Program-made: the position numbers and the translations under genes
Part shown: positions 24,685 through 33,598 of the stretch, piece by piece
Numbering within the stretch: position 1 is the first letter of the stretch
Layout of the letters: each line of letters opens with the position of its first letter
Notes under the pieces: model-generated
Told to the model about the DNA's origin: nothing
The model's input: the letters and a program-made list of their open reading frames with translations, nothing else
Databases searched by the model: none
NCBI GenBank assembly: GCA_029098225.1
Contig: JAQXNX010000009.1
Span: 1-64,000 of the forward strand
From: Spirochaetales bacterium
Lineage (GTDB): Bacteria; Spirochaetota; Spirochaetia; Treponematales; Treponemataceae
DNA: 64,000 nt
Direction: 5' to 3'

Positions 24685-24897
24685 AAAAAGACTTCCGTTT
24701 TATAATTTAAATTTTCAAAAAAAATGAGCATGAGCGTAAGAGGAGCTGAAAAACGCTTGAAGTCCGGTTTCACAAGGTGCAGCCTTGTGAAACACGTCTA
24801 TAATCTCCCTATACGGACTTCACCGCGCTTTTTCAGAAACTCTGAAGCGGAAGCTCATTTTTTTTTATAAATAAAATTCAAAACCGGAAGTCTTTTT
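24685..24897. repeat. 213-bp nested palindrome with terminal inverted repeats
   Basis: Outer arms AAAAAGACTTCCGTTTTAT (24685-24703) and AAAACCGGAAGTCTTTTT (24880-24897) are inverted. Inside, AAAAAAAATGAGC (about 24717-24729) pairs with GCTCATTTTTTTTT (24853-24866), GAAGTCCG (24759-24766) with CGGACTTC (24814-24821), and TTTCACAAGG (24768-24777) with CCTTGTGAAA (24783-24792). The layout fits a small structured RNA or a non-autonomous palindromic element. No coding frame is seen. Confidence 0.7.
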
Positions 24898-24975
24898 GCA
24901 AACATAATCAATAAAACCTATTATTATAGTAGATATGTTGAGTTTTTTCTTTTTTACTGATATTATTATTTTATT

Positions 24976-25386
24976 ATGATGGTTTCTACAAGAGGAAGAT
25001 ACGCACTCCGCGTAATGATTGATTTAGCTGAACAGGATGCAAATTCTTATATTCCTTTAAAGGATATTGTTGCAAGACAGAATATTTCTCAAAAATATAT
25101 TGAAGCAATAATGAATCTTTTGTCTAAGCAGGGACTGGTTTCTACAATGCACGGAAAAGGCGGCGGATACAAATTAAGCCGTAAGCCTTCTGATTATAAA
25201 ATTGGAGAAATTCTCAGACTTACCGAAGTTTCTATTGCTCCTGTTGCCTGCCTTAATGAAGGCGCTCCTGAATGTGATAGAGCTGCAGAATGCAGAACCC
25301 TTCCTCTTTGGGCAGAACTTAATAAACGCATTCTTGGATTTCTTGACAGCGTAACGATTGCTGATTACATGAAGAAAAATAATTAA
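24976..25386 (+). CDS. Rrf2/IscR-family transcriptional regulator
   Basis: A 136-aa winged-helix regulator: MVSTRGRYALRVMIDLAEQ, HTH in DIVARQNISQKYIEAIMNLLSKQGLVSTMHGKGGGYKL. It has three cysteines, CLNEGAPECDRAAEC (C-x7-C-x5-C), the classic iron-sulphur ligand set, so it probably senses Fe-S status. Two ATGs (24976 and 24979) are possible starts. The mnmA-like gene begins 12 bases later, so the two are an operon; IscR-type control of sulphur-transfer genes is common. Confidence 0.88.
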   Translation: MMVSTRGRYALRVMIDLAEQDANSYIPLKDIVARQNISQKYIEAIMNLLSKQGLVSTMHGKGGGYKLSRKPSDYKIGEILRLTEVSIAPVACLNEGAPECDRAAECRTLPLWAELNKRILGFLDSVTIADYMKKNN

Positions 25387-25398
25387 CTGGAAAAACAA

Positions 25399-26565
25399 AT
25401 GGATTTTATAGAGCTGGATTTGCCAGAGCCAGGATCTACTGTTGCAGTAGGAATGTCTGGTGGTGTTGATTCTACTTTAACTGCTTTACTTTTAAAAGAG
25501 CGCGGCTGTAAGGTTATTGGTGTAACTATGTCTGTGTGGGATGGCCATATTCCTGCTATAGAAGCAGAAAAAGCATTTCACGATGCATGCTATAGCCCCG
25601 ATGAACAGGAAAACATTGACGATTGTAAAAAGTTTTGTGCTCAGCAAAATATTGAATACCATGTAATTGATGTAAGCCAGGAATATAATAAGCAGGTTTT
25701 AGATTATTTTACTTCTGAATACCGTTCAGGAAGAACTCCAAATCCTTGTATTCGCTGTAACCGCTTTATAAAATTTGGAGCCTTGCTTGAAGGAATAAAA
25801 AAACTCAATGTTGAATTTGACTATTTTTGTACAGGACATTATGCAAAAATAGTTCGTCCCAAAAAAGGAATTTGGAATTCTGATAAAACACCCTGCATGA
25901 TTGCCTGTGCTTCTGATGAATCTAAAGACCAGACATATTTTTTATGCAGGGTTCCAAGTGAAATTCTTGAAAAAGTAAGATTCCCGCTTGCAAACGTAAA
26001 AAAATCTGAAGTTTTTGAACTAGCAGCAAAGGCAAATCTTTCTGCGGCAAACAGAAAAGAAAGTCAGGATTTTATAGACATAAAATATATTGACGCCCTT
26101 TTTGGTGATAAAGAATCGGTTCCTGGAAATTTTATTGATACTAAAGGAAAAGTTCTGGGACAGCATAAGGGAATTGAATATTATACTGTGGGGCAAAGAC
26201 GTGGTCTTGGAGTTGCAGGTCCTGTTCCATACTATGTAAAAAAAATTGACGCAAAAACAAACGAAATTATCCTTGCAGAAAAAAGTGAATTAAATTCTAC
26301 AAGCTTAATTGCAGATGATTTTGTATGGCCTGCAGGAATTGAGCCTGATGAATCTTTTGAAGCTTCTGTAAAAATCCGCTTACGAAGTAAAACTGCAATT
26401 GGAAAAGTTGAACGATATTTTCCTGCCGAAGACGATAAAACTGAATACAAAGGTAATCCGTGGAAAATTACTTTTGATGTAGAACAGTATGCCGTTACTC
26501 CTGGTCAGTCTGCAGTTCTGTACAATGATGATGTAATTGTAGGTACGGGCATTATTGTCCGATAG
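25399..26565 (+). CDS. mnmA: tRNA 2-thiouridine synthase MnmA, variant lacking the second catalytic cysteine
   Basis: A 388-aa enzyme that thiolates U34 of tRNAs for Lys, Glu and Gln using ATP. The PP-loop is AVGMSGGVDSTLTALLL (17-34). NPCIRCNRFIKFGAL holds the first catalytic cysteine as a CxxC pair, followed by CTGHYAKI, KDQTYFL and TVGQRRGLGV. Where classic MnmA has SQD(I)CFI with the second cysteine, this one has SQDFIDI. Extra cysteines occur earlier (CYSPDEQENIDDCKKFC). This fits a subfamily that may use an Fe-S cluster; the mechanism is inferred. Confidence 0.88.
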   Translation: MDFIELDLPEPGSTVAVGMSGGVDSTLTALLLKERGCKVIGVTMSVWDGHIPAIEAEKAFHDACYSPDEQENIDDCKKFCAQQNIEYHVIDVSQEYNKQVLDYFTSEYRSGRTPNPCIRCNRFIKFGALLEGIKKLNVEFDYFCTGHYAKIVRPKKGIWNSDKTPCMIACASDESKDQTYFLCRVPSEILEKVRFPLANVKKSEVFELAAKANLSAANRKESQDFIDIKYIDALFGDKESVPGNFIDTKGKVLGQHKGIEYYTVGQRRGLGVAGPVPYYVKKIDAKTNEIILAEKSELNSTSLIADDFVWPAGIEPDESFEASVKIRLRSKTAIGKVERYFPAEDDKTEYKGNPWKITFDVEQYAVTPGQSAVLYNDDVIVGTGIIVR

Positions 26566-26601
26566 TTGAAATTTACTCTTTTTTTGTATATGATTTTTAT
26601 T

Positions 26602-26715
26602 CTATAAAGATGCGTTAGCGATGTGAAGGGCGGCGAAGCCGTTCCGAAGCGACAGCGGAGGAATGAGCGTTAGCAAACCCGGAACGTAGCGCCCCGAACG
26701 AAGTGAGGGGAACGC
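26602..26715. repeat. GC-rich intergenic patch between mnmA and the FabF-like gene
   Basis: A GC-rich, self-complementary stretch (GGCGGCGAAGCCG; GCGCCCCGAACGAAGTGAGGGG) in AT-rich surroundings. It is of the same style as the patch at 15.96-16.06 kb (both have CGGCTTCGCCG-like hairpins). No gene is seen; it may end transcription of mnmA. Confidence 0.45.
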
Positions 26716-26746
26716 CAGAAATAATAAGAAATAAAAAGGAACTGAT

Positions 26747-28015
26747 ATGGAATTCACAAAACCAAATGGAAAACGCCGCGTTGTAATTACTGGAGGCGGT
26801 ATGGTTTCTGCGCTGGGACGCGATTGGGAAACTGCTTATGCTAATTTGAAAACCTGTAAAAATAAAATCCGCTATATGCCGGAATGGGAACGCTATACTA
26901 AAATGAATACCCGCCTGGCTTGTCCTTTTGATGAGGAGCTTCCAAGCTTCCCGCGCAAAAAGGTTCGCGGTATGGGCCGCGTTGCTTTGCTTGGTTTACT
27001 TTCTACTCACGATGCTTTGCAGATGGCAGGACTTCTTGCAGAAGACGGCGACGATGTAATTGAAGAGCTTAAGAACGGACGTACCGGTATTGCTTACGGA
27101 ACCTGTATGGGAAGTATGGATGCCATTGGTGACCTTGCAAAAATGGTTGAAACAGGAGATTCTAGTCACCTCAACAGCCAGACTTACATCAAGGCTATGC
27201 CTCAGACAAATGCCTGCAACATGAGCGTTTACTGGCAGATTCGCGGTCGTGTAATCATTACTGATACTGCCTGTACTTCCGGTTCACAGTCTATCGGTTA
27301 CGGTTACGAAGCAATTGAAGACGGCCGACAGGAAATCATGATTTGTGGTGGTGCCGAAGAGCTTTCTGCTCCGGATGCCGCAATTTTCGATACTCTTGGT
27401 GCAACTTCTTGTATGAACAAAAATCCGGAAGCAACTCCTAAATGCTTTGATAAGGACCGCGATGGTCTTGTAATTGGTGAGGGTGCCGGTACTTTGATTC
27501 TTGAAGACCTTGAACACGCTGTAAAACGCGGTGCAAAGATTTACTGCGAAATTGCGGGCTTTGCAACAAATATGGACGGTTCACACATCACTTCACCTAA
27601 CAGCGAAACTCAGGCAAAGTGTCTTGAAATGGCAATTGAAGATGCCGGAATCAGCAAGGACCAGATTGCTTACGTAAATGCTCACGGAACTGCTACTCCA
27701 CACGGAGATATTTCTGAAACACAGGCTGTTTACAAGGCATTTGGTCGCGCAGTTCCAATTTCCTCTACAAAATCATACATCGGTCATATTCTTGGTGCCT
27801 GCGGTTGTGTAGAAAGCTGGCTTACAATCAACATGATGAATGAGGGATGGTTCCATCCGAATGTTAATTTGGTTAATATTGATCCGGAGTGTGCTCCACT
27901 TGATTATATTACAGGTGAGGGACGCAAGATTGATGCTGAGTACGTAATGGCAAATAACTTCGCATTTGGCGGAGTTAATACTTCTTTGATTTTCAAGAAA
28001 TGGTCTGATAAATAA
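26747..28015 (+). CDS. fabF: beta-ketoacyl-ACP synthase (FabF/KAS II-like)
   Basis: A 422-aa condensing enzyme that elongates acyl chains on acyl carrier protein. The thiolase fold has the active cysteine in IITDTACTSGSQSIGYG, the first His in VNAHGTATPHGD, the conserved Lys in SSTKSYIGHILGACG and its second His. Typical FabF length. There is no other fatty-acid gene beside it, so it may serve the main pathway or a dedicated lipid. The start ATG has AAAGGA about 6-7 bases upstream. A short remnant of a second fabF-like gene lies 110 bases downstream. Confidence 0.9.
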   Translation: MEFTKPNGKRRVVITGGGMVSALGRDWETAYANLKTCKNKIRYMPEWERYTKMNTRLACPFDEELPSFPRKKVRGMGRVALLGLLSTHDALQMAGLLAEDGDDVIEELKNGRTGIAYGTCMGSMDAIGDLAKMVETGDSSHLNSQTYIKAMPQTNACNMSVYWQIRGRVIITDTACTSGSQSIGYGYEAIEDGRQEIMICGGAEELSAPDAAIFDTLGATSCMNKNPEATPKCFDKDRDGLVIGEGAGTLILEDLEHAVKRGAKIYCEIAGFATNMDGSHITSPNSETQAKCLEMAIEDAGISKDQIAYVNAHGTATPHGDISETQAVYKAFGRAVPISSTKSYIGHILGACGCVESWLTINMMNEGWFHPNVNLVNIDPECAPLDYITGEGRKIDAEYVMANNFAFGGVNTSLIFKKWSDK

Positions 28016-28037
28016 AAACTGGATGGAACCATCGCTC

Positions 28038-28065
28038 AGGCACAGCCTTCGCTCTGCGCCTTTTT
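28038..28065 (+). terminator. terminator of the FabF-like gene
   Basis: AGGCACAG (28038-28045) pairs with CTGCGCCT (28054-28061) with one mismatch and is followed by a T run, 23 bases after the stop. Confidence 0.65.
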
Positions 28066-28124
28066 ATCGATGAAGCTAAAGCAACCCTTACGGCTTGCTT
28101 TTTAACGCTTCTTCGATTTTAGGC

Positions 28125-28184
28125 GGGTTCCATCCAAATGTAAACCTTGTAAACATCGATCCAGAATGTGCTCTACTCGACTTT
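28125..28184 (+). pseudogene. 20-codon remnant of a second fabF-like gene
   Basis: The bases translate to GFHPNVNLVNIDPECALLDF, matching residues WFHPNVNLVNIDPECAPLDY of the intact upstream enzyme. Of 19 aligned codons after the first, 13 differ and 11 of those are silent. This implies a diverged functional copy that was later deleted, not a fresh duplication. No start or stop belongs to it. Confidence 0.75.
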
Positions 28185-28255
28185 AAATCAAACAATGTCG
28201 TAAACGCCATTGTTTGATTCACGCATTTTTTTGCTTCGCAAAAAAAGTGCTCAAA
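28185..28255. repeat. 70-bp dispersed hairpin repeat, copy 1
   Basis: AATCAAACAATG…CATTGTTTGATT forms a 12-bp stem, followed by ACGCATTTTTTTGCTTCGCA. A second copy with only a few changes lies at 61614-61683. Both are just after a gene's 3' end and before a strong terminator. Confidence 0.8.
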
Positions 28256-28260
28256 TGAAA

Positions 28261-28290
28261 ACATCGCAAGCTGCACTTGCGATGTTTTTT
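28261..28290. terminator. strong bidirectional terminator between convergent genes
   Basis: ACATCGCAAG-CTGCA-CTTGCGATGT is a perfect 10-bp stem with T runs on both strands. It ends transcription from the FabF side and from ppk. Confidence 0.85.
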
Positions 28291-28306
28291 TTTGTTTCCC
28301 CAGATT

Positions 28307-30430
28307 TTAATCCTTTCTTCTGACTTCAAATTGTTTTTCTATATTCTGCGGTTTTAAATCGTTAAGCTTTTTGTATTTTTTATAAAGCTCATTCTGAACT
28401 TCAAAATTCTGTTCTTTTTTTGCTTTTTCTACAGGAACCCAGGTTCCGGTATGAGTTAATTCCATTGAATTTGTATTATCCTTAAAATATAGTTCAAGAA
28501 TAGATTTAATATCTTCAAAGGCGTCTTTATCCAGAATCGGAAACATTAATTCAATTCTGCGGTCAAGATTGCGGCTCATCCAGTCGGCACTTGAACAATA
28601 CAATTCCGGTGTACCTGCATTCTGAAAATAAAAAATTCTTGCATGCTCAAGATAACGATCTACTATTGAAACAACTCTTATATTTTCGCTTAAGCCCGGG
28701 ACGCCAGGAACAAGCATACAGATTCCGCGGACATTTAATAAAACTTTTACACCACTCTGGCTTGCTTTATACAATGCTTCAATAACTTCTTCGTGAGTAA
28801 GGCTATTCATTTTTGCCATAATAAGACCAGGCTGTTCCGGTGTACTTCGTTCAATTTCCCGCTGAATCATAGAAAGCAAACGCGTTTTTAATGTAACAGG
28901 AGCCATTCCAAGATAATCCATTTTCTGAAGTGTTGAATAACCTGTTACAAGATTAAAAAACTGAGTTGCATCATTTGCAATCTGCGGATTTGCAGTAAAT
29001 AGAGAAATATCAGAATATAATTTGGCAGTTTTTGGATTGTAGTTTCCGGTTGAAAGATGAACATAACGACGGATTGTATCACTTTCGCGACGTATTACCA
29101 TTAATATTTTTGCATGAACCTTTAGATTAACAAGTCCGTAAATTACTGTAACCCCCGCCTGCTCAAGTTCATTTGCCCAGGCAATATTTCTTTCCTCGTC
29201 GAACCGCGCCTTTAATTCTACAAGTACTATAACCTGCTTGCCATTATGAGCTGCTTTTTCCAGAGCAGCGATAATTGGAGAATCACGACCTGTTCTGTAA
29301 AGAGTCATTTTTATTGTTAATACATCTTTATCATCAGCTGCATCATTTAAGAATTTTACAACAGGTTCATAACTTTCGTAGGGAACATGTAAGATTTTAT
29401 CTTTTGTTCGGATTGCATCCCAATAGGGTTCATCTTCCGGTAAATCCACAGGATAAAAATGTTCCCACCGTTCAAACGAAAGATTCTGCCCAGCATCTGT
29501 TTCCCTTAGTTCAAGTAAATCTCCCGGATTAATAATTCGTTCTGCATAATAAATATCATCTTCTGTAAGTTCCAGCTTTTCCATAAGAAGATTTTTAATT
29601 GTTGTACTTGTCTGGTTGCAGGTCATTTGAACTGCAAAAGAAGACTTACGCTGAACAAGCACATCTTCCATTGCCGTAATAAAATTTATGGAATCTTCAT
29701 CTACGGCAAAATCGGCATCGCGAGTTACTTTAAAAAGCATTGCTTCTGCAACTGCAAAGCCAGGAAAAAGATTTGTACCACACAAAGTAATAATATCCTG
29801 AAGCAAAGCAAACTGAAGGCTGTTTTTTTTGTCAGAAGGAAGATAATAAACATTTGCAATTCCTTCAGGAATTTCCACAAAGGCAATATTTTTTAATTCT
29901 GATTTTCCAATAAATTCCGGAAGCGAATTTTTAATACCAGGAATTGGTTCAAGCAAAAATGCAACGTAAACCGAAAGATTTTTTATATGAGGAAACACTT
30001 CGGAATCTGTACGAAGCGGAGTAAGTAAAGGAAAAATTTCTGTATTAAAAAGATTAGAAAGATATTCTATCTGTGCAATTGTATAAGATTCTGGAGAAAC
30101 ATACACAAGTCCTTTTTTTGCAAGCGAAGGAATAATATCAGAAAGAAGGCAATCCTGCTGACTCCTGATAAGCTGATGGCTTCTTGCAGAAATTGAAGAA
30201 AGCAAAACCCGGGAATTTAATCCGGAAGAATCTACATAATCAGGATTTTCATATAACATTCTTTTTACGCTTGCAACTCTAACCTGAAAAAACTCATCAA
30301 AATTAGAAGTGACAATAGAAAGATATTGCAGACGTTCCATTAACGGAAGTTCTTTTCTTAACGCAAGATTGAGGATTCTGTCATTAAATTCAAGCCATGA
30401 AAGCTCTCTATTAAAAAATCTACCTTCCAT
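28307..30430 (-). CDS. ppk1: polyphosphate kinase 1
   Basis: A 707-aa enzyme that polymerises the gamma phosphate of ATP into polyphosphate. The N-terminal domain starts FFNRELSWLEFNDRILN. The catalytic histidine is in VNLKVHAKILMVIRRE; the second active-site block is YVHLSTGNYNPKTAKLYSD. Also RFDEERNIAWANELEQAGV. Length is normal. Located 40 bases after ppx on the same strand, so polyphosphate synthesis and hydrolysis are co-encoded. Confidence 0.95.
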   Translation of the reverse strand: MEGRFFNRELSWLEFNDRILNLALRKELPLMERLQYLSIVTSNFDEFFQVRVASVKRMLYENPDYVDSSGLNSRVLLSSISARSHQLIRSQQDCLLSDIIPSLAKKGLVYVSPESYTIAQIEYLSNLFNTEIFPLLTPLRTDSEVFPHIKNLSVYVAFLLEPIPGIKNSLPEFIGKSELKNIAFVEIPEGIANVYYLPSDKKNSLQFALLQDIITLCGTNLFPGFAVAEAMLFKVTRDADFAVDEDSINFITAMEDVLVQRKSSFAVQMTCNQTSTTIKNLLMEKLELTEDDIYYAERIINPGDLLELRETDAGQNLSFERWEHFYPVDLPEDEPYWDAIRTKDKILHVPYESYEPVVKFLNDAADDKDVLTIKMTLYRTGRDSPIIAALEKAAHNGKQVIVLVELKARFDEERNIAWANELEQAGVTVIYGLVNLKVHAKILMVIRRESDTIRRYVHLSTGNYNPKTAKLYSDISLFTANPQIANDATQFFNLVTGYSTLQKMDYLGMAPVTLKTRLLSMIQREIERSTPEQPGLIMAKMNSLTHEEVIEALYKASQSGVKVLLNVRGICMLVPGVPGLSENIRVVSIVDRYLEHARIFYFQNAGTPELYCSSADWMSRNLDRRIELMFPILDKDAFEDIKSILELYFKDNTNSMELTHTGTWVPVEKAKKEQNFEVQNELYKKYKKLNDLKPQNIEKQFEVRRKD

Positions 30431-30470
30431 AATTATGCTGTTTCTCCTTTATTTTGCGCATAGAAGCACA

Positions 30471-32006
30471 TCAGGCAAGAATTACCTTATATCCGAATAC
30501 AGATTCAAACATTCCTGATTTTTCTGACAAAGCAATTTTTTCCAGAACAGAGCTGCTGGAATTTACTGTGTGAATGACTAAATTGTTCTGCTCTAATGTA
30601 ATTGAAAAATCGGTGAATTTCTGAATATGCCCTCTGTCTAACGCATCTGCAATTCTCAAAATTGAAGTAAGCTTTAAAATTGTCATTCGGTCTATTCGCG
30701 GAAGCATTAAAAAGCTTTCTTCATCCTGAGGTACTGAATAACCTTTATGATATTTTGCTATTTCAGAAACCAGTGTATTATCTTTTCTGCTAAGCCCGAA
30801 TATTTCTGAATTGTGAATAATGTACCAGCTATGCAGATTATGATGGTCGTAACGTATAAAAGTTCCAATATCATGAAGGATTGCAGAAACTTCAAGCAGA
30901 ATTTTTGAATGCTCATCAAGAGCAATTTCATCTTTTAATGTATCATAAATTTTTGCTGCAATCATTCTTACGCATTCAGCATGCTGTTCATCGCCATGGA
31001 ACTTTCTGAGAAGATTTTTTGCAGAAGCAACAATCTGCATATTAAATTCTTCCTGAAGAACTTCATCCTCTCCATAATTCTGACTAAGAAGCACGCCCTT
31101 ACGAATACTTGTTTCTGCAACAATCATTTTTTCTGCTTTTGTAAAGCTGAAAAATAATTTATAAATCAAAAGACTAACAAGAAGAGTCTCAGCCTCGTTA
31201 TATGGAATTTTAAATTTTGCAACACACTCATCTACTGAATAGCCCTGAACTTCCTTTACAAAGGCAAAAAAATCTTCTTTTTCTATTTCCCATAAAAATG
31301 TAGAAACAGGCTGTCCGGCAATTAATGCTGCAAGAGTAACATCCGGACCGACAGCAATAAACTGACGAACCTTAGAAAGCTTTAATTCACTTTCAAGAGT
31401 TCCCCTTGTATTATTAATTGATTCCTGCATATATCGCTGAATATCGTCATAAGAACTGGCTTTATTACTTATCTGCTGATTTATTCGTACAGTACCAATT
31501 CTTAAGCTGTGAACGCCGACCATTTTTCCTTCCGAAATCATCATAATTTCGGTAGTACTTCCGCCTACAACAAGAATTACAGTATCATCATTTTTAAAAT
31601 CTATACTCTGGTCTTTAATGCAGTCAGAAACTGCAAGATACATCATTTTGTTTTCTTCAATTCCGTCAATAATTTTTACACGAAAACCTGTCTGAACAAG
31701 AATTCGATCCATAATAGGATCGCAGTTATTTGAGTCACGTAATGCGCTTGAAGCAAAACAGATTGTCTCGCTGCAGGAAAGCCCCCAGCCAGACAACTGT
31801 TCCTTATAACGCTGTAAAATTTGTATTAACTGATTCTGAACATCCTGACTTACACTTCCAGTAGTAAAAACATCTTTTCCTAAAGAAAGAGGTTTATCGG
31901 AGCGATCTAAAATATTGTATTCTCCGTTCTCAGAAAATTCGGCAATTAATAACCGGACTCCCGTAGAACCGATATCGATAACGGCCTGCGGTAACTTCAT
32001 AGGCAC
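30471..32006 (-). CDS. Ppx/GppA exopolyphosphatase with C-terminal HD-type domain
   Basis: A 511-aa enzyme that shortens polyphosphate (Ppx) and may hydrolyse pppGpp. Residues 1-300 have the ASKHA fold (AVIDIGSTGVRLLIAEF; ILVVGGSTTEIMMI). The second part includes LLEVSAILHDIGTFIRYDHHNLHSWYII, an HD-like motif. The start is either GTG at 32006, overlapping the previous stop as TAGTG, or ATG at 32000. Sits between the glycosidase and ppk1 on the same strand. Confidence 0.9.
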   Translation of the reverse strand: MPMKLPQAVIDIGSTGVRLLIAEFSENGEYNILDRSDKPLSLGKDVFTTGSVSQDVQNQLIQILQRYKEQLSGWGLSCSETICFASSALRDSNNCDPIMDRILVQTGFRVKIIDGIEENKMMYLAVSDCIKDQSIDFKNDDTVILVVGGSTTEIMMISEGKMVGVHSLRIGTVRINQQISNKASSYDDIQRYMQESINNTRGTLESELKLSKVRQFIAVGPDVTLAALIAGQPVSTFLWEIEKEDFFAFVKEVQGYSVDECVAKFKIPYNEAETLLVSLLIYKLFFSFTKAEKMIVAETSIRKGVLLSQNYGEDEVLQEEFNMQIVASAKNLLRKFHGDEQHAECVRMIAAKIYDTLKDEIALDEHSKILLEVSAILHDIGTFIRYDHHNLHSWYIIHNSEIFGLSRKDNTLVSEIAKYHKGYSVPQDEESFLMLPRIDRMTILKLTSILRIADALDRGHIQKFTDFSITLEQNNLVIHTVNSSSSVLEKIALSEKSGMFESVFGYKVILA

Positions 32007-33433
32007 TAAAGCTTATCAATAAGCATAGAACACTTTCCACTAGGAATTGGTAGTGTTTTCTTCTTTTGATCAAGGATATTGATTGTAAAGTAATATAATT
32101 TTTCACTTTCCATCTGAATTTCCCAGCCACGGGTACTCTTGTTAGAAAGGATTGTGATTAAATTTCGCTTTAATGAAAGGTTTTCAATTCCCATAATCTC
32201 AAGATTAGGAATTATCCAGTCTACAGTTTTTCTAGGAAGACTTATAGAAAGGCCAATTACATTTTCTATCATAAGGGCAATTGTAGAAAGTCCTGCGGTA
32301 AGAAGGTATCGGGAACGAGCCATCTTTTTTTCTGTCATTTTTGCACGGCCTTCTTTATTTGGAAGATAAGCTTCAAATAAATCTCCAGGCTGCTTATTTT
32401 CATTCGGCATTAAACCTTCAAGAACAAAATAAAGATGACGGATTGCACATTCACGAGCCATTTCATACTGAGCATATTTTTCCAGCCCTTTAATTACCAT
32501 AAAATTGAATGCAGGCATTACGCTTCCACAGAAGCCCATTCCTTCTTCGCTAAAATGAGAATCGTTTGCTGCCAATGTAGGGAACGGATGCTCTGTACCA
32601 AAGGTTTTTGGATTATTCAAATGATTAACAAGAAGCTCTGCCTTATCTGCATTTGGAATTTCTGCAAACATTGTCCAGTAGCTTGCAATAGTTTTTACCT
32701 TAAGCTGTTTTTCATTTGAATCAAGATCGTAATAAAAACCGTCTTTTTCATTCCACATAAGAGAATTGATTTTTGTCTTAATTGCAAAATACAATTTTCT
32801 ATACTGGAAGCTTATTTCCTTATCATTTAAAATATCTCCGAGCGCAGACATATATGAAGCATTAATTGCCATACATGCATTAAAATCTATAGGATAGCAT
32901 ACATTTACGCGTGGAGAATTTGTCATTTCTGAAGCAGCAACAGGAACTGAATAAAGGCCGTTAGCTTTTTTGAATTTTTTATCAATCCAGGCCATGTATT
33001 TCTGCAAAACAGGCATAACATCTTTAATTCGTTTTTTATTTGCAGATTTATGATAAAGGTTAAATTCTGCAGCTGCAAAAAGAGGAAGCCCTATTCCCTC
33101 AGGATTTTCCTTAGAAAACATTGGTTTGTCTGTAGTTACATTATAACGCCAGCGGATTGCCCCATTATCTTCCTGATGCTGATAAAAATAATCAATATTT
33201 TTACAAGAGTCGAAATTTCTATTTGAATATACAAGAAAATATGATGAAAGAATTGATTCTAACTGATTAATTACAAATTTAGTTCCCTCTGGATAAATAA
33301 AAAGACCGTTTGAATCCTGTTCACCAGATTGAGGATTAATCCATAATGAAGAAACCCAAGACCAAGTCTTATTATAAATATCTACAAAATCCTGATCATA
33401 AAAATGGATTTTTGGAAAATCATGCTTATTCAC
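32006..33433 (-). CDS. six-hairpin glycosidase-like protein (GH37/GH63 type)
   Basis: A 475-aa protein with an (alpha/alpha)6 toroid look: YNKTWSWVSSLWINP, GFYYDLDSNEKQLKVKTIASYWTMFAE and GTEHPFPTLAANDSHFSEEGMGFCGSV. The segment around FYDQDFVDIYNKTW recalls trehalase or glucosidase-like GH37/GH63 proteins. No signal peptide, so it would act on a cytoplasmic glycoside. The stop overlaps the ppx start. Linkage to polyphosphate genes suggests a shared reserve or stress theme, which is inference. Confidence 0.7.
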   Translation of the reverse strand: MNKHDFPKIHFYDQDFVDIYNKTWSWVSSLWINPQSGEQDSNGLFIYPEGTKFVINQLESILSSYFLVYSNRNFDSCKNIDYFYQHQEDNGAIRWRYNVTTDKPMFSKENPEGIGLPLFAAAEFNLYHKSANKKRIKDVMPVLQKYMAWIDKKFKKANGLYSVPVAASEMTNSPRVNVCYPIDFNACMAINASYMSALGDILNDKEISFQYRKLYFAIKTKINSLMWNEKDGFYYDLDSNEKQLKVKTIASYWTMFAEIPNADKAELLVNHLNNPKTFGTEHPFPTLAANDSHFSEEGMGFCGSVMPAFNFMVIKGLEKYAQYEMARECAIRHLYFVLEGLMPNENKQPGDLFEAYLPNKEGRAKMTEKKMARSRYLLTAGLSTIALMIENVIGLSISLPRKTVDWIIPNLEIMGIENLSLKRNLITILSNKSTRGWEIQMESEKLYYFTINILDQKKKTLPIPSGKCSMLIDKL

Positions 33434-33598
33434 AAGAACTCCTAATAAATGCTTTTTAACTCATATATATAATAGCACACTTTTTAAAAAAAAGACGAAA
33501 AAATCAAAAAAAAATTCAAAATTTTTGTCTAAAATTGCAAGTTTGCGCAGTTTTTATAATATCAGAAATTTTAACATACAGCAATGGAGGTATAAAAA

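Noticed and set aside
24685..24897. A known riboswitch or T-box upstream of the Rrf2 gene
   Set aside because: The stems do not match any class whose core bases I know; it could equally be DNA-level.
27284..27517. Antisense frame in the FabF-like gene
   Set aside because: No start signal and it lies entirely within a well-supported enzyme gene.
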